NCBI RefSeq assembly: GCF_001701025.1 | Contig: NZ_CP016793.1 | Location: forward strand, 3,906,001-3,970,000 | DNA from: Lentzea guizhouensis | Lineage (GTDB): Bacteria > Actinomycetota > Actinomycetes > Mycobacteriales > Pseudonocardiaceae | Length of the DNA stretch: 64,000 nt | Direction: 5' to 3' | In this document: one piece after another, positions 33,450 to 41,914 of the stretch | Layout of the letters: each line of letters begins with the position of its first letter | How positions within the stretch are numbered: position 1 is the stretch's first letter | Notes under the pieces: model-generated | Seen by the model: the letters and a program-made list of their open reading frames with translations, nothing else | Databases searched by the model: none | Told to the model about the DNA's origin: nothing | Program-made: the position numbers and the translations under genes

Positions 33450-34457
33450 TTAGAGGCTGACTGCGTCGCCGGTTGCTGCAGATTGACGGGCTGCCTCGAT
33501 GACTTCCAGGCCCGTCACGGCGTCCTGCGGGGTCACCGGGGCCGTTCCTGCCGCCACTGCGGCGTAGAAGTCCTGGTATGCGCCGGGTTCTGTGCGGTGG
33601 GGCTTGCCGCCGAGCGTGCCCCAGGCCGACTCCGGTTCCTCGCCCCAGCCGGGGGCTCCAGGGGTTTCGCCTGCCTTGAGGCGTTCCTCCTGGGGGTCCA
33701 TGCCGTATTTGACGTAGGCGGCGTCGTGGCCCAGGACGCGGAAGCGGGGGCCGAGGTCGGCTGCCAGGGCGCTCATCCAGAGGTGGGAGCGGACGCCGCC
33801 CTCGTGGGTCAGGGAGAGGAAGACGTCGTCGTCGGCGCGGGCGGTGGGGCGGACGGTGGCGATTTCGGCGAAGACGGAGGTAGGGCGGCCGAAGAGGGCC
33901 ACTGACTGGTCGATGAGGTGGGTGCCGAGGTCGAAGAGGATTGAGCCGAGGTCGGCGGGGTCGCCGGATTCCTTCCAAGAAGACTTGATCTCTGGGCGGT
34001 AGCGCTCGAAGCGGGACTCGAAGCGGTGGACCTTGCCCAGGGCGTTGGAGGTGAGGAGCTTGTGGACGGTGCGGAAGTCGCCGTCCCAGCGGCGGTTGTG
34101 GAAGGGGATCAGGAGGAGGTTGCGGGAGGAGGCGATGGAGGCGAGGGCGCGGGCCTCGGCGGCGGAGGCGGCGAAGGGTTTGTCGACGATGACGTTGAGG
34201 CCGTGTTCCAGGACCTGGCGGGCGTGGGTGGCGTGGAAGCGGTTCGGGGTGGTGATGACGACCAGGTCGAAGTCGCCCGACCAGACCTCGTCGAGGGAGG
34301 AGAGGAGGCGGGCGGTGGGGTAGCGCTCGGCGACCTCGGACTGGCGTTTCGGGTTCGAGGTGACGACGGCCGCGAGGTCGAGGCCGGGGGTCGTGGAGAT
34401 GAACGGGGCGTGGAAGGCGGCCCCACCTAGTCCGTAGCCGACGAGAGCTGTGCGCAT
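33450..34457 (-). CDS. Gfo/Idh/MocA family oxidoreductase
   Basis: A 335-residue NAD(P)-dependent oxidoreductase. The N-terminal Rossmann fold starts at TALVGYGLGGAAFHAPFI; the EKP-type motif appears as VDKPFA; the C-terminal half is the beta-sheet domain (FESRFERYRPEIK). It is closest in outline to YvaA/scyllo-inositol dehydrogenase-like enzymes, so a cyclitol or sugar substrate is likely but not certain. The ATG at 34457 has TAGGCT seven bases upstream and no Shine-Dalgarno, so it is leaderless. It diverges from the met leader region. Confidence 0.92.
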   Translation of the reverse strand: MRTALVGYGLGGAAFHAPFISTTPGLDLAAVVTSNPKRQSEVAERYPTARLLSSLDEVWSGDFDLVVITTPNRFHATHARQVLEHGLNVIVDKPFAASAAEARALASIASSRNLLLIPFHNRRWDGDFRTVHKLLTSNALGKVHRFESRFERYRPEIKSSWKESGDPADLGSILFDLGTHLIDQSVALFGRPTSVFAEIATVRPTARADDDVFLSLTHEGGVRSHLWMSALAADLGPRFRVLGHDAAYVKYGMDPQEERLKAGETPGAPGWGEEPESAWGTLGGKPHRTEPGAYQDFYAAVAAGTAPVTPQDAVTGLEVIEAARQSAATGDAVSL

Positions 34458-34518
34458 GGGAATCAGCCTAAGCGTTCTCACCTGGTGGACGGGGTGTCGG
34501 AGCGGCTGTTCGGACCCC

Positions 34519-34524
34519 TACGGT
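34519..34524 (+). promoter_or_regulatory. -10 box for the leaderless met leader
   Basis: TACGGT ends eight bases before the ATG of the leader peptide at 34533. This places the transcription start at or next to the A of the ATG. No clear -35 box is visible. Confidence 0.55.
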
Positions 34525-34532
34525 TTGCAACC

Positions 34533-34610
34533 ATGACCGTGCTGCTCGTGAGCCGACGCCACGTGGACTACGTGCGCGTCACCAGCATGGCGTGTCGCAG
34601 CTCCCGTTGA
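34533..34610 (+). CDS. Cys-containing leader peptide upstream of metY
   Basis: A 25-codon ORF whose product contains LLVSRRHVDYVRV in its first half and MACRSSR at the end. The SRRHVD core followed by a single cysteine-arginine near the stop is the pattern of the actinobacterial leader peptides found in front of sulfur-assimilation and methionine/cysteine genes. It has no ribosome binding site and is read from a leaderless transcript. Its stop is 38 bases before metY. Ribosome stalling at the Cys/Arg codons when cysteine or its tRNA is short would plausibly control metY-metX; the mechanism is inferred. Confidence 0.8.
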   Translation: MTVLLVSRRHVDYVRVTSMACRSSR

Positions 34611-34648
34611 TCCTGACCTCTTCTGGCAACGAGCTTTGGAGCACAACC

Positions 34649-35935
34649 ATGTCCTGGTCCTTTGAGACGACGCAGATCCACGCGGGCGCCGCGCCCGACC
34701 CCGCGACCGGTGCGCGGGCCACGCCGATCTACCAGACCACCTCGTACGTGTTCAGGGACACGCAGCACGGGGCGGACCTGTTCGCGCTGGCTGAGCCCGG
34801 CCACATCTACACGCGCATCAACAACCCCACGCAGGACGTGCTGGAGCAGCGGGTAGCGGCGCTCGAAGGTGGCATCGCGGCGGTCGCCTTCGCCTCCGGG
34901 CAGGCGGCGGAGACGGCGGCCATCCTCAACCTGGCCAAGGTCGGGGACCACCTCGTGTCGAGTGCGTCGCTCTACGGCGGCACGTACAACCTGTTCCACT
35001 ACACGTTGCCCAAGCTGGGCATCGAGGTGTCCTTCGTGGACGATCCGGACGACCTCGACGAGTGGCGGGCGAAGATCAGGCCGAACACCAAGTTGTTGTT
35101 CGGTGAGTCGTTGGCGAACCCGCGCAGCCACGTGCTGGACATCGAGGGCATCGCGGCTGTCGCGCACGAGAACGACATCCCGCTGGTCGTCGACAACACG
35201 GTGCCGACGCCGTACCTGCTCAAGCCGTTGGAGCACGGGGCGGACATCGTCATCCACTCGGCGACCAAGTACCTGGGCGGGCACGGGACGGCCATCGCCG
35301 GTGTCGTGGTGGACGGCGGGAAGTTCGAGTACGGGGCCGAGAAGTTCCCCGACTTCCACGAGCCCGACCCGAGCTACCACGGGCTGCAGTACTGGCCGGT
35401 GCTCGGGCACGGGGCGTTCGCGGCGAAGCTGCGGGTGCAGGGGTTGCGGGACACCGGTGCGGCGATCGCCCCGTTGACCAGCTTTCTGGTGATCCAGGGG
35501 ATCGAGACGTTGTCGCTGCGGATCGAGCGGCACGTGCAGAACGCGCAAGCGCTTGCGGAGTGGTTGGAGCAGCGGGACGAGGTCGAGAAGGTCCACTACG
35601 CCGGGCTGCCGAGCTCTCCCTTCCACGCAGGCGCGCAGAAGTACCTGCCGAAGGGTGCCGGCGCGGTGGTGAGCTTCGAGCTGCGCGGCGGGGCGGACGC
35701 CGGGCGGGCGTTCGTGGACGGGACGTCGTTGTTCAGCCAGCTGGTCAACATCGGGGACGTGCGGTCGTTGATCGTGCACCCCGCCTCGACCACGCACAGC
35801 CAGCTCACGCCGGAGGAGCAGCTCGTCACGGGCGTCACGCCGGGGCTGGTGCGGCTCAGCGTCGGGCTGGAGGGGCTGGAGGACCTCAAGGCGGACCTGG
35901 AGGCGGGCTTCACCGCGGCGAAGTCCGAGTTGTAG
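34649..35935 (+). CDS. metY: O-acetylhomoserine (thiol)-lyase
   Basis: A 428-residue PLP enzyme of the Cys/Met metabolism family that makes homocysteine directly from O-acetylhomoserine and sulfide. The PLP lysine is in HSATKYLGGHGTAI, and the YGGTYNLF and RINNPTQDVLEQRVA segments mark the MetY/Met17 subgroup (longer than cystathionine gamma-synthase). GGAG seven bases before the ATG sets the start. Upstream is a Cys-containing leader peptide; downstream metX overlaps its stop codon, so enzyme and substrate supply are made together. Confidence 0.96.
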   Translation: MSWSFETTQIHAGAAPDPATGARATPIYQTTSYVFRDTQHGADLFALAEPGHIYTRINNPTQDVLEQRVAALEGGIAAVAFASGQAAETAAILNLAKVGDHLVSSASLYGGTYNLFHYTLPKLGIEVSFVDDPDDLDEWRAKIRPNTKLLFGESLANPRSHVLDIEGIAAVAHENDIPLVVDNTVPTPYLLKPLEHGADIVIHSATKYLGGHGTAIAGVVVDGGKFEYGAEKFPDFHEPDPSYHGLQYWPVLGHGAFAAKLRVQGLRDTGAAIAPLTSFLVIQGIETLSLRIERHVQNAQALAEWLEQRDEVEKVHYAGLPSSPFHAGAQKYLPKGAGAVVSFELRGGADAGRAFVDGTSLFSQLVNIGDVRSLIVHPASTTHSQLTPEEQLVTGVTPGLVRLSVGLEGLEDLKADLEAGFTAAKSEL

Positions 35936-36945
35936 TGACCGGCTGGCGCTTCGGCGACCCGAACGGGCGGCGGAAGTGGTTCAGCCACACCGAGCCGTTC
36001 GCCGGGTTGCCGGGTTTCCAGCTCGCGTACGAGACGTGGGGGACCTTGAACGCGGAGGCCTCCAACGCGGTGCTCGTGCTCCACGCCCTCACCGGGGACA
36101 GCCATGTCGCCGGGGGCGTGGAGCCGGGTCACCCCACGCCGGGCTGGTGGGACGCGCTCGTGGAGCCGGGACCGCTGGACGGGTGTTTCGTGGTGGCGCC
36201 CAACGTGCTCGGCGGGTGTCAGGGCAGCACCGGGCCGTGGCAGTACCCGGCGTTCCCCGCGCTCACCATCAGGGATCAGGTTGCGGCGGAAGCACTTCTG
36301 GCCGACTACCTGGGCATCGGGCGGTGGGCGGCGGTGCTCGGCGGGTCGATGGGCGGCATGCGCGCGGTCGAGTGGGCGGTGAGCGAGCCCGAGCGGGTGG
36401 AGTCGTTGCTCCTGCTGGCCACGACGGCGGCGGCGTCGGCGGAGCAGATCGGGCTGGCGTCGGCGCAGCTGCACGCGATCCGGGCCGATCCACGCGAAGG
36501 TCTCGGTGTGGCGCGGAGGATCGCGCACATCAGCTACCGCAGCGAGCAGGAGCTGCAGGCGCGGTTCGGGCGTCAGGTGCAGGAGGACGGCAGGTTCGAG
36601 GTCGAGTCCTATTTGGACCACCACGCGGCCAAGCTCAGCCGGCGGTTCGACGCCGCCAGCTACGTCACGCTCACCGAGGCGATGAACTCGCACGACGTGG
36701 GGCGCGGGCGGGGTGGGGTCACGGCGGCGCTGGGCAGGGTGACGGCGCGGACGCTGGTGGCCGGGGTGGACTCGGACCGGCTGTACCCGTTGGCGCAGCA
36801 GCGGGAGCTGGCCGCGGGCATTCCCGGTGCCGACGACCTGCGGGTGATCACCTCGCCGTACGGGCACGACGCGTTCCTGATCGAGACCGCGCAGGTCGGG
36901 GCGCTCGTCAGCGAGCTGGTGCCCGCGCACTCAGGTAGTCGTTGA
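35935..36945 (+). CDS. metX: Homoserine O-acetyltransferase
   Basis: A 336-residue alpha/beta-hydrolase-fold enzyme that acetylates homoserine from acetyl-CoA, feeding MetY. The catalytic serine is in VLGGSMGGM, the aspartate in VDSDRLYP and the histidine in SPYGHDAFLIE. The N-terminal WGTLNAEASNAVLVLHALTGDSHV is typical. The GTG start shares its first base with the last base of the metY TAG stop, so translation is coupled. The last 38 bases overlap the end of the convergent MerR-type gene. Confidence 0.96.
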   Translation: MTGWRFGDPNGRRKWFSHTEPFAGLPGFQLAYETWGTLNAEASNAVLVLHALTGDSHVAGGVEPGHPTPGWWDALVEPGPLDGCFVVAPNVLGGCQGSTGPWQYPAFPALTIRDQVAAEALLADYLGIGRWAAVLGGSMGGMRAVEWAVSEPERVESLLLLATTAAASAEQIGLASAQLHAIRADPREGLGVARRIAHISYRSEQELQARFGRQVQEDGRFEVESYLDHHAAKLSRRFDAASYVTLTEAMNSHDVGRGRGGVTAALGRVTARTLVAGVDSDRLYPLAQQRELAAGIPGADDLRVITSPYGHDAFLIETAQVGALVSELVPAHSGSR

Positions 36946-37594
36946 GCCGCGCGGAGGCGGCGAGCATCGCCAGCCCCCGCGCGGTCAGCCTGCGCCGCCA
37001 GTCGGTCAGCGCGGCGGCCAACGTCTCGGTGCCGCCGGCCGTGCGGATCTGCTGCACCACCACCGCGATGCGTGCCAGCGGGTAGCCGCCGCGGCGCAGC
37101 AGGTGGGCCAGCTCGGCGTCGCGGACGTCGGCGGCCGAGAACACCCGGTAGCCGGTCCGCTCGCGTTCCGGGACGAGGATCCCGGCCTCCTCCCACGCCC
37201 GCAGCGTTGCCGGGGTGACGCCGAGCCGCCGCGCGAGCTCGCCGATCGACCGCGGCCCGACGACGGGTTCCACATCGGTCAGGTCGGCGACCCCGCGGCT
37301 GACCGAGTCGAGCGTCTCGCGGTCGCGCAGCAGCTGGTGGTGGCCGCGGTCGATGGTGAGCAGCACGTCGTCCAGCACGTCGTCGTGAACCGCGTTCATG
37401 ATCTGGCCGGCGACCGCGTGCCCGTAGGCGGGGACCAGCGCGATGAACGTCCGCAGCGCCGCCGCGTGCACCTCGGTGTAGACGCGGTAGCCGGAGTCGG
37501 TCCGGTCGGCGGGCGGGAGGAACCCGTCGCGCTCGTAGTTGCGCACCGCCTGGGTCGAGATGCCGTGTTCGCGCGCTAGGTCAGTTGGACGCAC
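36908..37594 (-). CDS. TioE-type regulator with two MerR HTH domains
   Basis: A 228-residue regulator with two MerR-type winged helices in one chain: the first at residues 1-65 (REHGISTQAVRNYERDGFLPPADRT) and the second at about 112-180 (RSIGELARRLGVTPATLRAWEEAGILVPERE). Two MerR domains in one chain is the TioE arrangement. The GTG start has a TAAAGT box seven bases upstream and is leaderless. It diverges from an erythromycin-esterase-like gene, with repeated GTTTCAA elements between them, and probably controls that gene. Inducer unknown. Confidence 0.85.
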   Translation of the reverse strand: MRPTDLAREHGISTQAVRNYERDGFLPPADRTDSGYRVYTEVHAAALRTFIALVPAYGHAVAGQIMNAVHDDVLDDVLLTIDRGHHQLLRDRETLDSVSRGVADLTDVEPVVGPRSIGELARRLGVTPATLRAWEEAGILVPERERTGYRVFSAADVRDAELAHLLRRGGYPLARIAVVVQQIRTAGGTETLAAALTDWRRRLTARGLAMLAASARLNDYLSARAPAR

Positions 37595-37634
37595 GGTTGA
37601 GACTTTAGCCGCTCGCTACAGCTCGATCTGTGAG

Positions 37635-37665
37635 AAAGTTTCAACGAAGGTTTCAAAGATATGGT
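37635..37665 (+). promoter_or_regulatory. Promoter and GTTTCAA repeats of the esterase-like gene
   Basis: GTTTCAA occurs at 37638-37644 and 37650-37656, 12 bases apart. TATGGT at 37660-37665 ends eight bases before the ATG at 37674, so the transcript is probably leaderless. The repeats lie where a MerR-type activator would bind. Confidence 0.45.
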
Positions 37666-37673
37666 TGAGCCAC

Positions 37674-38780
37674 ATGAGCCAGGACATCCGCGAGTTCCTC
37701 CACCCCTTCACCGAGCTGCTGGGCTTCGGCGAGCCCACCCACCTCGAGCACGCCCACACCTGGATCCGCAACGAGCTGCTCGAGCAGCTCGCCGCCGCGG
37801 GCTTCCGCTCGATCGCGCTGGAGAGCTGCCGGGTCAGGGGCCTGCTGGTCGACGACTACGTCAAGGGCGGCCCCGGTGACCTCGACACCGTCATGAAGGA
37901 GGGCTTCAGCCACCGCTTCGGTGAATGGCCCGCCAACCGCGAGCTGGTCGCGTGGATGCGCGAGTACAACCAGGACCGGCCGGCCGCCGAGCAGCTCACG
38001 TTCCACGGCGCCGACTTCCAGGGCGAGACCGCCAACGCGCCCAGCCCGCGCCCGTACCTCGAACACGCCCGCGACTACCTCGGCCTCCACATCGACCTCA
38101 GCACCGACGACGAGAGGTGGAGCCGCGACGAGGCCGTCCTGGACCTCACGAAGTCACCTGGACAGTCCGAAGAGGCCGTCCAGTTCCGCGCGATCGGCCA
38201 GGAGATGCTCGCGCGGTTGCACGCCCGGCCGCACGACGAGGGCTGGGAGCGGGCGGAGACCCACCTGAGCGCCGCGCTGAGCCTGCTGCGCTACCACCGG
38301 GAGTGCGCGGAGCCGAACCCGCTCGGCGTGCGCCTGAACCGCCTCTGCCAGCTGCGCGACGGCATGATGGCCCGCAACCTGCTGGAGATCCGCCGGATCG
38401 AGGCGAGCCGCGGGCCGACGTTCGTGTTCATGCACAACGCCCACCTGCAGCGCACCAGCAGCTCGATGGAGATGGCGGGCGAGCGGGTGGAGTGGTTGTC
38501 CGCGGGCGCGCTCGTCGCCCCGATCCTCGGCGACCAGTACACGGTCATCGCGGGCACCCTCGGCCGCAACGACAGCTTCGGGCTCGGTGACCCGGGCGAG
38601 GGCACCTTCGAGGGCTCGCTGCAGGACCGTTTCACCACCTGGGGGCTCGCCGAGAAGCCGACCGGGACCGTGCGCACCGACACCAAGCTGGAGATGGGCT
38701 ACTTCCCCGTCGACGAGCACCTGCTCGCCGGCGTGGACGCCGTGCTGCACGTCAGGGTTGGTCGTCCAGTGACGCGGTGA
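37674..38780 (+). CDS. Erythromycin esterase-like hydrolase
   Basis: A 368-residue protein of the EreA/EreB-like family. Family marks are LGFGEPTHLEHAHTWIRNELL at residues 15-35 (the GExxH block with conserved Glu and His), a central FHGADFQG block, and FVFMHNAHLQR holding the catalytic-site histidine near residue 250. Members hydrolyse macrolide lactones, succinoglycan or other esters, and many are not resistance enzymes; EreA activity cannot be claimed here. It has no signal peptide. A TioE-type regulator diverges from it. Its last 29 bases overlap the convergent hypothetical gene. Confidence 0.85.
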   Translation: MSQDIREFLHPFTELLGFGEPTHLEHAHTWIRNELLEQLAAAGFRSIALESCRVRGLLVDDYVKGGPGDLDTVMKEGFSHRFGEWPANRELVAWMREYNQDRPAAEQLTFHGADFQGETANAPSPRPYLEHARDYLGLHIDLSTDDERWSRDEAVLDLTKSPGQSEEAVQFRAIGQEMLARLHARPHDEGWERAETHLSAALSLLRYHRECAEPNPLGVRLNRLCQLRDGMMARNLLEIRRIEASRGPTFVFMHNAHLQRTSSSMEMAGERVEWLSAGALVAPILGDQYTVIAGTLGRNDSFGLGDPGEGTFEGSLQDRFTTWGLAEKPTGTVRTDTKLEMGYFPVDEHLLAGVDAVLHVRVGRPVTR

Positions 38781-39258
38781 TCCACGACGCGACGGGCAGG
38801 TCGCGCGTCTCGCACTCGATCGCCAGCTTCAACGTCCACCGCAGGGCTTGCAGCACCACCGTTGCGAGCTCCTGCGGCTGGCCGTTGGCCAGGGCGATCT
38901 CGATCTGCTCCGAGGCCGCGTCCTGGTCGCCGTGCACCTCGGCCAGCAACGCGCGGATCGCCGTGCGGACCGGCGGGTCGGCGTCGTCGATCTGGACCTC
39001 ACGGCCCTCCTCGTCGAAGACCTGCATCTTCACCGGTGTCGCGCCGCCGGAGCCGAGCGAGCCGACCATCGAGCTGCACTCGGCGAACAGCAGCAGCACG
39101 AGCTCGCGGATCTCCTCGTTGCCCTCGGGCGACCCGCTGAGATAGCCGGTCACGAGGTCCACCGCCACAGCGTCCTCACCGGCCCTGGCAGCGGCCAGCG
39201 CCTCGCCGGCCACGGCGGTCAGCCGCGCCTGGCGATCGGGGTCCTGTGGTGGTGTCAC
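38752..39258 (-). CDS. Hypothetical helical protein
   Basis: A 168-residue acidic, mostly helical protein that I do not recognise. It has an Ala-rich N-terminal helix (TAVAGEALAAARAGEDAVAVDLV), a central short beta-like segment (VKMQVFDEEGREVQIDD) and a C-terminal helical region with the only late cysteine. There is no signal peptide or membrane segment. A GTG start is preceded by TAGGCA six bases upstream, so the transcript may be leaderless. It lies convergent to the esterase-like gene and divergent from the histidine kinase. Confidence 0.65.
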   Translation of the reverse strand: MTPPQDPDRQARLTAVAGEALAAARAGEDAVAVDLVTGYLSGSPEGNEEIRELVLLLFAECSSMVGSLGSGGATPVKMQVFDEEGREVQIDDADPPVRTAIRALLAEVHGDQDAASEQIEIALANGQPQELATVVLQALRWTLKLAIECETRDLPVASWITASLDDQP

Positions 39259-39378
39259 TGGTACTGCCTACCGCGCGGCTGCGCACAATCGCAATGCCCC
39301 ATCTTGATCAGAGTGCTACCGGGGTATGTCACTCCGCAGGTCAATGTGGGGATGAACTCGTGCACCTAGTCTCGGGTG

Positions 39379-40497
39379 GTGTTCCGCACGCTCTACTGGA
39401 CGCTCCTCGGCATCGACCGCACCCAAGTGCTCGTGAAGGCACTGGGGCGGTTTCGCAAGCCCTTCCACGGGGCATTGCTGGTCTACGCGCTGGTGTTCGC
39501 GATCGTCGGCTCCGCCCGGCTCGTCGACCTGCAGGACCCCGACGGCTGGTGGCCGGCGCTGTTCGCGTCCGTGTTCCTGCCGTATGTCCTGCTGATCTGG
39601 TCACCGCTGTACGCCTGGCGCCTGGCCGCCATCACGCTCTACCCGGTGGCCACGCTGATCGGCTGGACCGGCGTCGCGGACTTCCAGTACTGGACGCTGC
39701 TCCCGCTGGTGGCGGGCGTCGCCGCGTTCTACTCCGGCGGGGTCACCCTGACCGCCACCGTGCTCACCATGGCGGCGGTCGGCTTCTCCGAGTCGCAGCA
39801 CCACGACGCGATCATGGCCGTGCCGGTCATCACCGGCGTGATCTACCTCTTCGGCGCGCGTGGCCGGGTCGAACGCGAGCTGGAGGAACAACGCGGCGAG
39901 AAGGCGGCACTGGAGGAACGTGCGCGCATCGCGAGAGAGATGCACGATGTGGTCGCACACCACATGTCGATGGTGGTGGTGCGGTGCGAGACCGCGCCCT
40001 ACCGCCTGCCGGGGCTCAACGAGGCCGCGCAGAAGGAGTTCGAGGAGGTCGGCCAGGCCGCGCGCGAGGCGATCACCGACATGCAACGGCTGCTGGGGGT
40101 GCTCAGGACGGACGGGCAGGCCCCGGAGAAGGGACCGCAGCCGGGCATCAGCCGCATCCCCGAGCTCGCGAGGCCCGGTGACGAGGCCGAGGTCGACGTG
40201 GACGACGTGCCGGAGGCGGTCGGGCTGACCGCGTACCGGATCGTGCAGGAGGCGCTGACGAACGCGACCAGGCACGCGCCCGGTTCGAAGGCGTCCGTGC
40301 ACGTGCAGAAGAGAGATGGCCAGCTGGACGTGCTGGTGCGCAACACCGCCGGGGGACCGTCGAGGGGCGGCGGCAGCGGGCAGGGCTTGATCGGCATGCG
40401 TGAGCGTGTGAAGGTGCACGGCGGCACCCTGACCGTGAAGTCGACCGAGGACGGCGGGTTCCTGGTGCGAGCGCGGATTCCGTTGGGGGGCAAGTGA
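39379..40497 (+). CDS. Sensor histidine kinase (NarL-type two-component system)
   Basis: A 372-residue membrane kinase with about five transmembrane helices in residues 30-165, a HisKA_3 dimerisation box with phospho-acceptor His in EMHDVVAHHMSMVVV, and a C-terminal ATPase domain (N-box EALTNATRHA; G-box GQGLIGMRERV). It lacks a large external sensor domain, so the signal is probably sensed in the membrane. A GTG at 39376 or 39379 starts it; the second was chosen because TAGTCT lies six bases before it. The response regulator gene overlaps its stop (GTGA). Confidence 0.9.
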   Translation: MFRTLYWTLLGIDRTQVLVKALGRFRKPFHGALLVYALVFAIVGSARLVDLQDPDGWWPALFASVFLPYVLLIWSPLYAWRLAAITLYPVATLIGWTGVADFQYWTLLPLVAGVAAFYSGGVTLTATVLTMAAVGFSESQHHDAIMAVPVITGVIYLFGARGRVERELEEQRGEKAALEERARIAREMHDVVAHHMSMVVVRCETAPYRLPGLNEAAQKEFEEVGQAAREAITDMQRLLGVLRTDGQAPEKGPQPGISRIPELARPGDEAEVDVDDVPEAVGLTAYRIVQEALTNATRHAPGSKASVHVQKRDGQLDVLVRNTAGGPSRGGGSGQGLIGMRERVKVHGGTLTVKSTEDGGFLVRARIPLGGK

Positions 40498-41147
40498 TCA
40501 GGGTGGTCGTGGTGGACGACCAGGAGATGGTGCGCGAGGGGTTCTCCGCGCTGCTCGACGCACAGGAGGACATCGAGGTCATCGGCTCGGCGGGCAACGG
40601 CGTCGAGGGCGTCGCGCTGGCCCGCCGCACGGACCCGGACGTCGTGCTGATGGACATCCGCATGCCCGAGATGGACGGTCTGCACGCCACCCGGCTCCTG
40701 CTCGACGGCGGCAGTGAGTCCAAAGTGCTCGTGCTGACCACGTTCGACCTCGACGACTACGTCTACGAGGCGTTGCAGGCCGGTGCGAGCGGGTTCCTGC
40801 TCAAGCACGCACCCGCCCGTGAGCTGCTGAACGCCGTGCGCGTCGTGGCCGCGGGTGAGGCGTTGCTGGCGCCGTCGATCACGAAACGCCTGATCGAGGA
40901 CTTCGTGAAGGCCCGCCGCAGCGAACGCGTGCGGCCGGCGCAGCTCGCGGCGCTGACCGAGCGCGAGACCGAGATCCTGGTGCTGGTCGCGCAGGGCCTG
41001 TCGAACGCCGAGATCGCCGCGCACCTCGTGCTGGCCGAGCAGACGGTCAAGACGCACGTGAGCCGGGTGCTCACGAAGCTGGGGCTGCGCGACCGGGCGC
41101 AGGCGGTCATCGCGGCGTACGAGAGCGGGCTCGTAGTACCGGGGTAG
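40494..41147 (+). CDS. LuxR/NarL-type response regulator
   Basis: A 217-residue response regulator. The receiver domain (1-120) has the acidic pair VVVDDQE, phospho-acceptor Asp in DVVLMDIRMP and the conserved Lys in FLLKHAP. The LuxR-type HTH (150-210) has LTERETEILVLVAQGLSNAEIA and KTHVSRVLTKLGLRDR. It is the cognate partner of the kinase upstream, with overlapping stop/start. The downstream hydrolase gene has its own promoter box, so it may be a target rather than an operon member. Confidence 0.93.
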   Translation: MIRVVVVDDQEMVREGFSALLDAQEDIEVIGSAGNGVEGVALARRTDPDVVLMDIRMPEMDGLHATRLLLDGGSESKVLVLTTFDLDDYVYEALQAGASGFLLKHAPARELLNAVRVVAAGEALLAPSITKRLIEDFVKARRSERVRPAQLAALTERETEILVLVAQGLSNAEIAAHLVLAEQTVKTHVSRVLTKLGLRDRAQAVIAAYESGLVVPG

Positions 41148-41209
41148 CACCGGAGAACGGCACGTCAGCGTGACGATCAAGGGTGGGTCGCCTCCCTAGC
41201 TTCGCTGCC

Positions 41210-41914
41210 ATGCGCCGAAGCCTGCTGCTCCTCATGCTGATCGTGATGCCGTCCGTCGCGCCGTCGATGGGCGAGTGGAGGTCCGATGCCGCCCGCCGGG
41301 TCGCGGTCGTGGGCGACCTGAGCACCGCCCGGGACGTGGTGATCATCGTGCCGGGGTCCGACGTGGACGTGGACCGGTTCGACCGGACCGTCGGCAAGAA
41401 CGCCACCGACCTGTACGAGGCGGTGGGCCGCGACGACCTCGCGGTGATCGCGTGGCTCGGCTACGCGACGCCGCAGGGGCTCGGGGTGGACGCGGTGACC
41501 GGCCGGTTGGCGCGAGCGGGGGCCGCCGCGCTCGTCGACTTCGTGCGCGCGTTGCAGACCAACGCGCGCATCCACGTCTTCGGGCACAGCTACGGCTCGG
41601 TCGTGGTGGGTCTCGCGGCACCCGAGCTCGACGTCGCCGACATCGTGTTCAACGGCAGCCCCGGCGTGCGCGCGAGCACGGTCGCCGCCCTGCGGACGAA
41701 CGCCAAGGTGTGGGCGTTGCGCAACGCCGGTGACTGGGCCCGGTTCATCCCCGGCCTGCGGCTGTTCGACCTCGGGCACGGCACCGACCCGGTGTCGGCC
41801 CGCTTCGGTGCCACCGTGCTGCGGTTCCCCGGTGGCACCCACGCCAGCTACTACGAACCGGGCACCGACACGCTGGCCGCGCTGGCCCGCATCGCCGTGG
41901 GGGAGCAGCCGTGA
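41210..41914 (+). CDS. Exported alpha/beta hydrolase (DUF1023-like)
   Basis: A 234-residue protein with a short hydrophobic N-terminus (MRRSLLLLMLIVMPSVAPSM), probably a signal peptide or anchor, and a compact alpha/beta-hydrolase domain like DUF1023. The nucleophile elbow is FGHSYGSVV; the family opening VVIIVPGSDVDVDRFD and AWLGYATPQG are visible; the histidine is likely in GGTHASYY. Substrate unknown. The ATG is leaderless (TAGCTT seven bases before). The next gene's GTG overlaps its stop codon. Confidence 0.85.
   Translation: MRRSLLLLMLIVMPSVAPSMGEWRSDAARRVAVVGDLSTARDVVIIVPGSDVDVDRFDRTVGKNATDLYEAVGRDDLAVIAWLGYATPQGLGVDAVTGRLARAGAAALVDFVRALQTNARIHVFGHSYGSVVVGLAAPELDVADIVFNGSPGVRASTVAALRTNAKVWALRNAGDWARFIPGLRLFDLGHGTDPVSARFGATVLRFPGGTHASYYEPGTDTLAALARIAVGEQP

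Noticed and set aside
37674..38780. Calling the esterase-like gene a macrolide resistance gene
   Set aside because: Only family motifs are visible; many members do not act on erythromycin, so resistance cannot be claimed.
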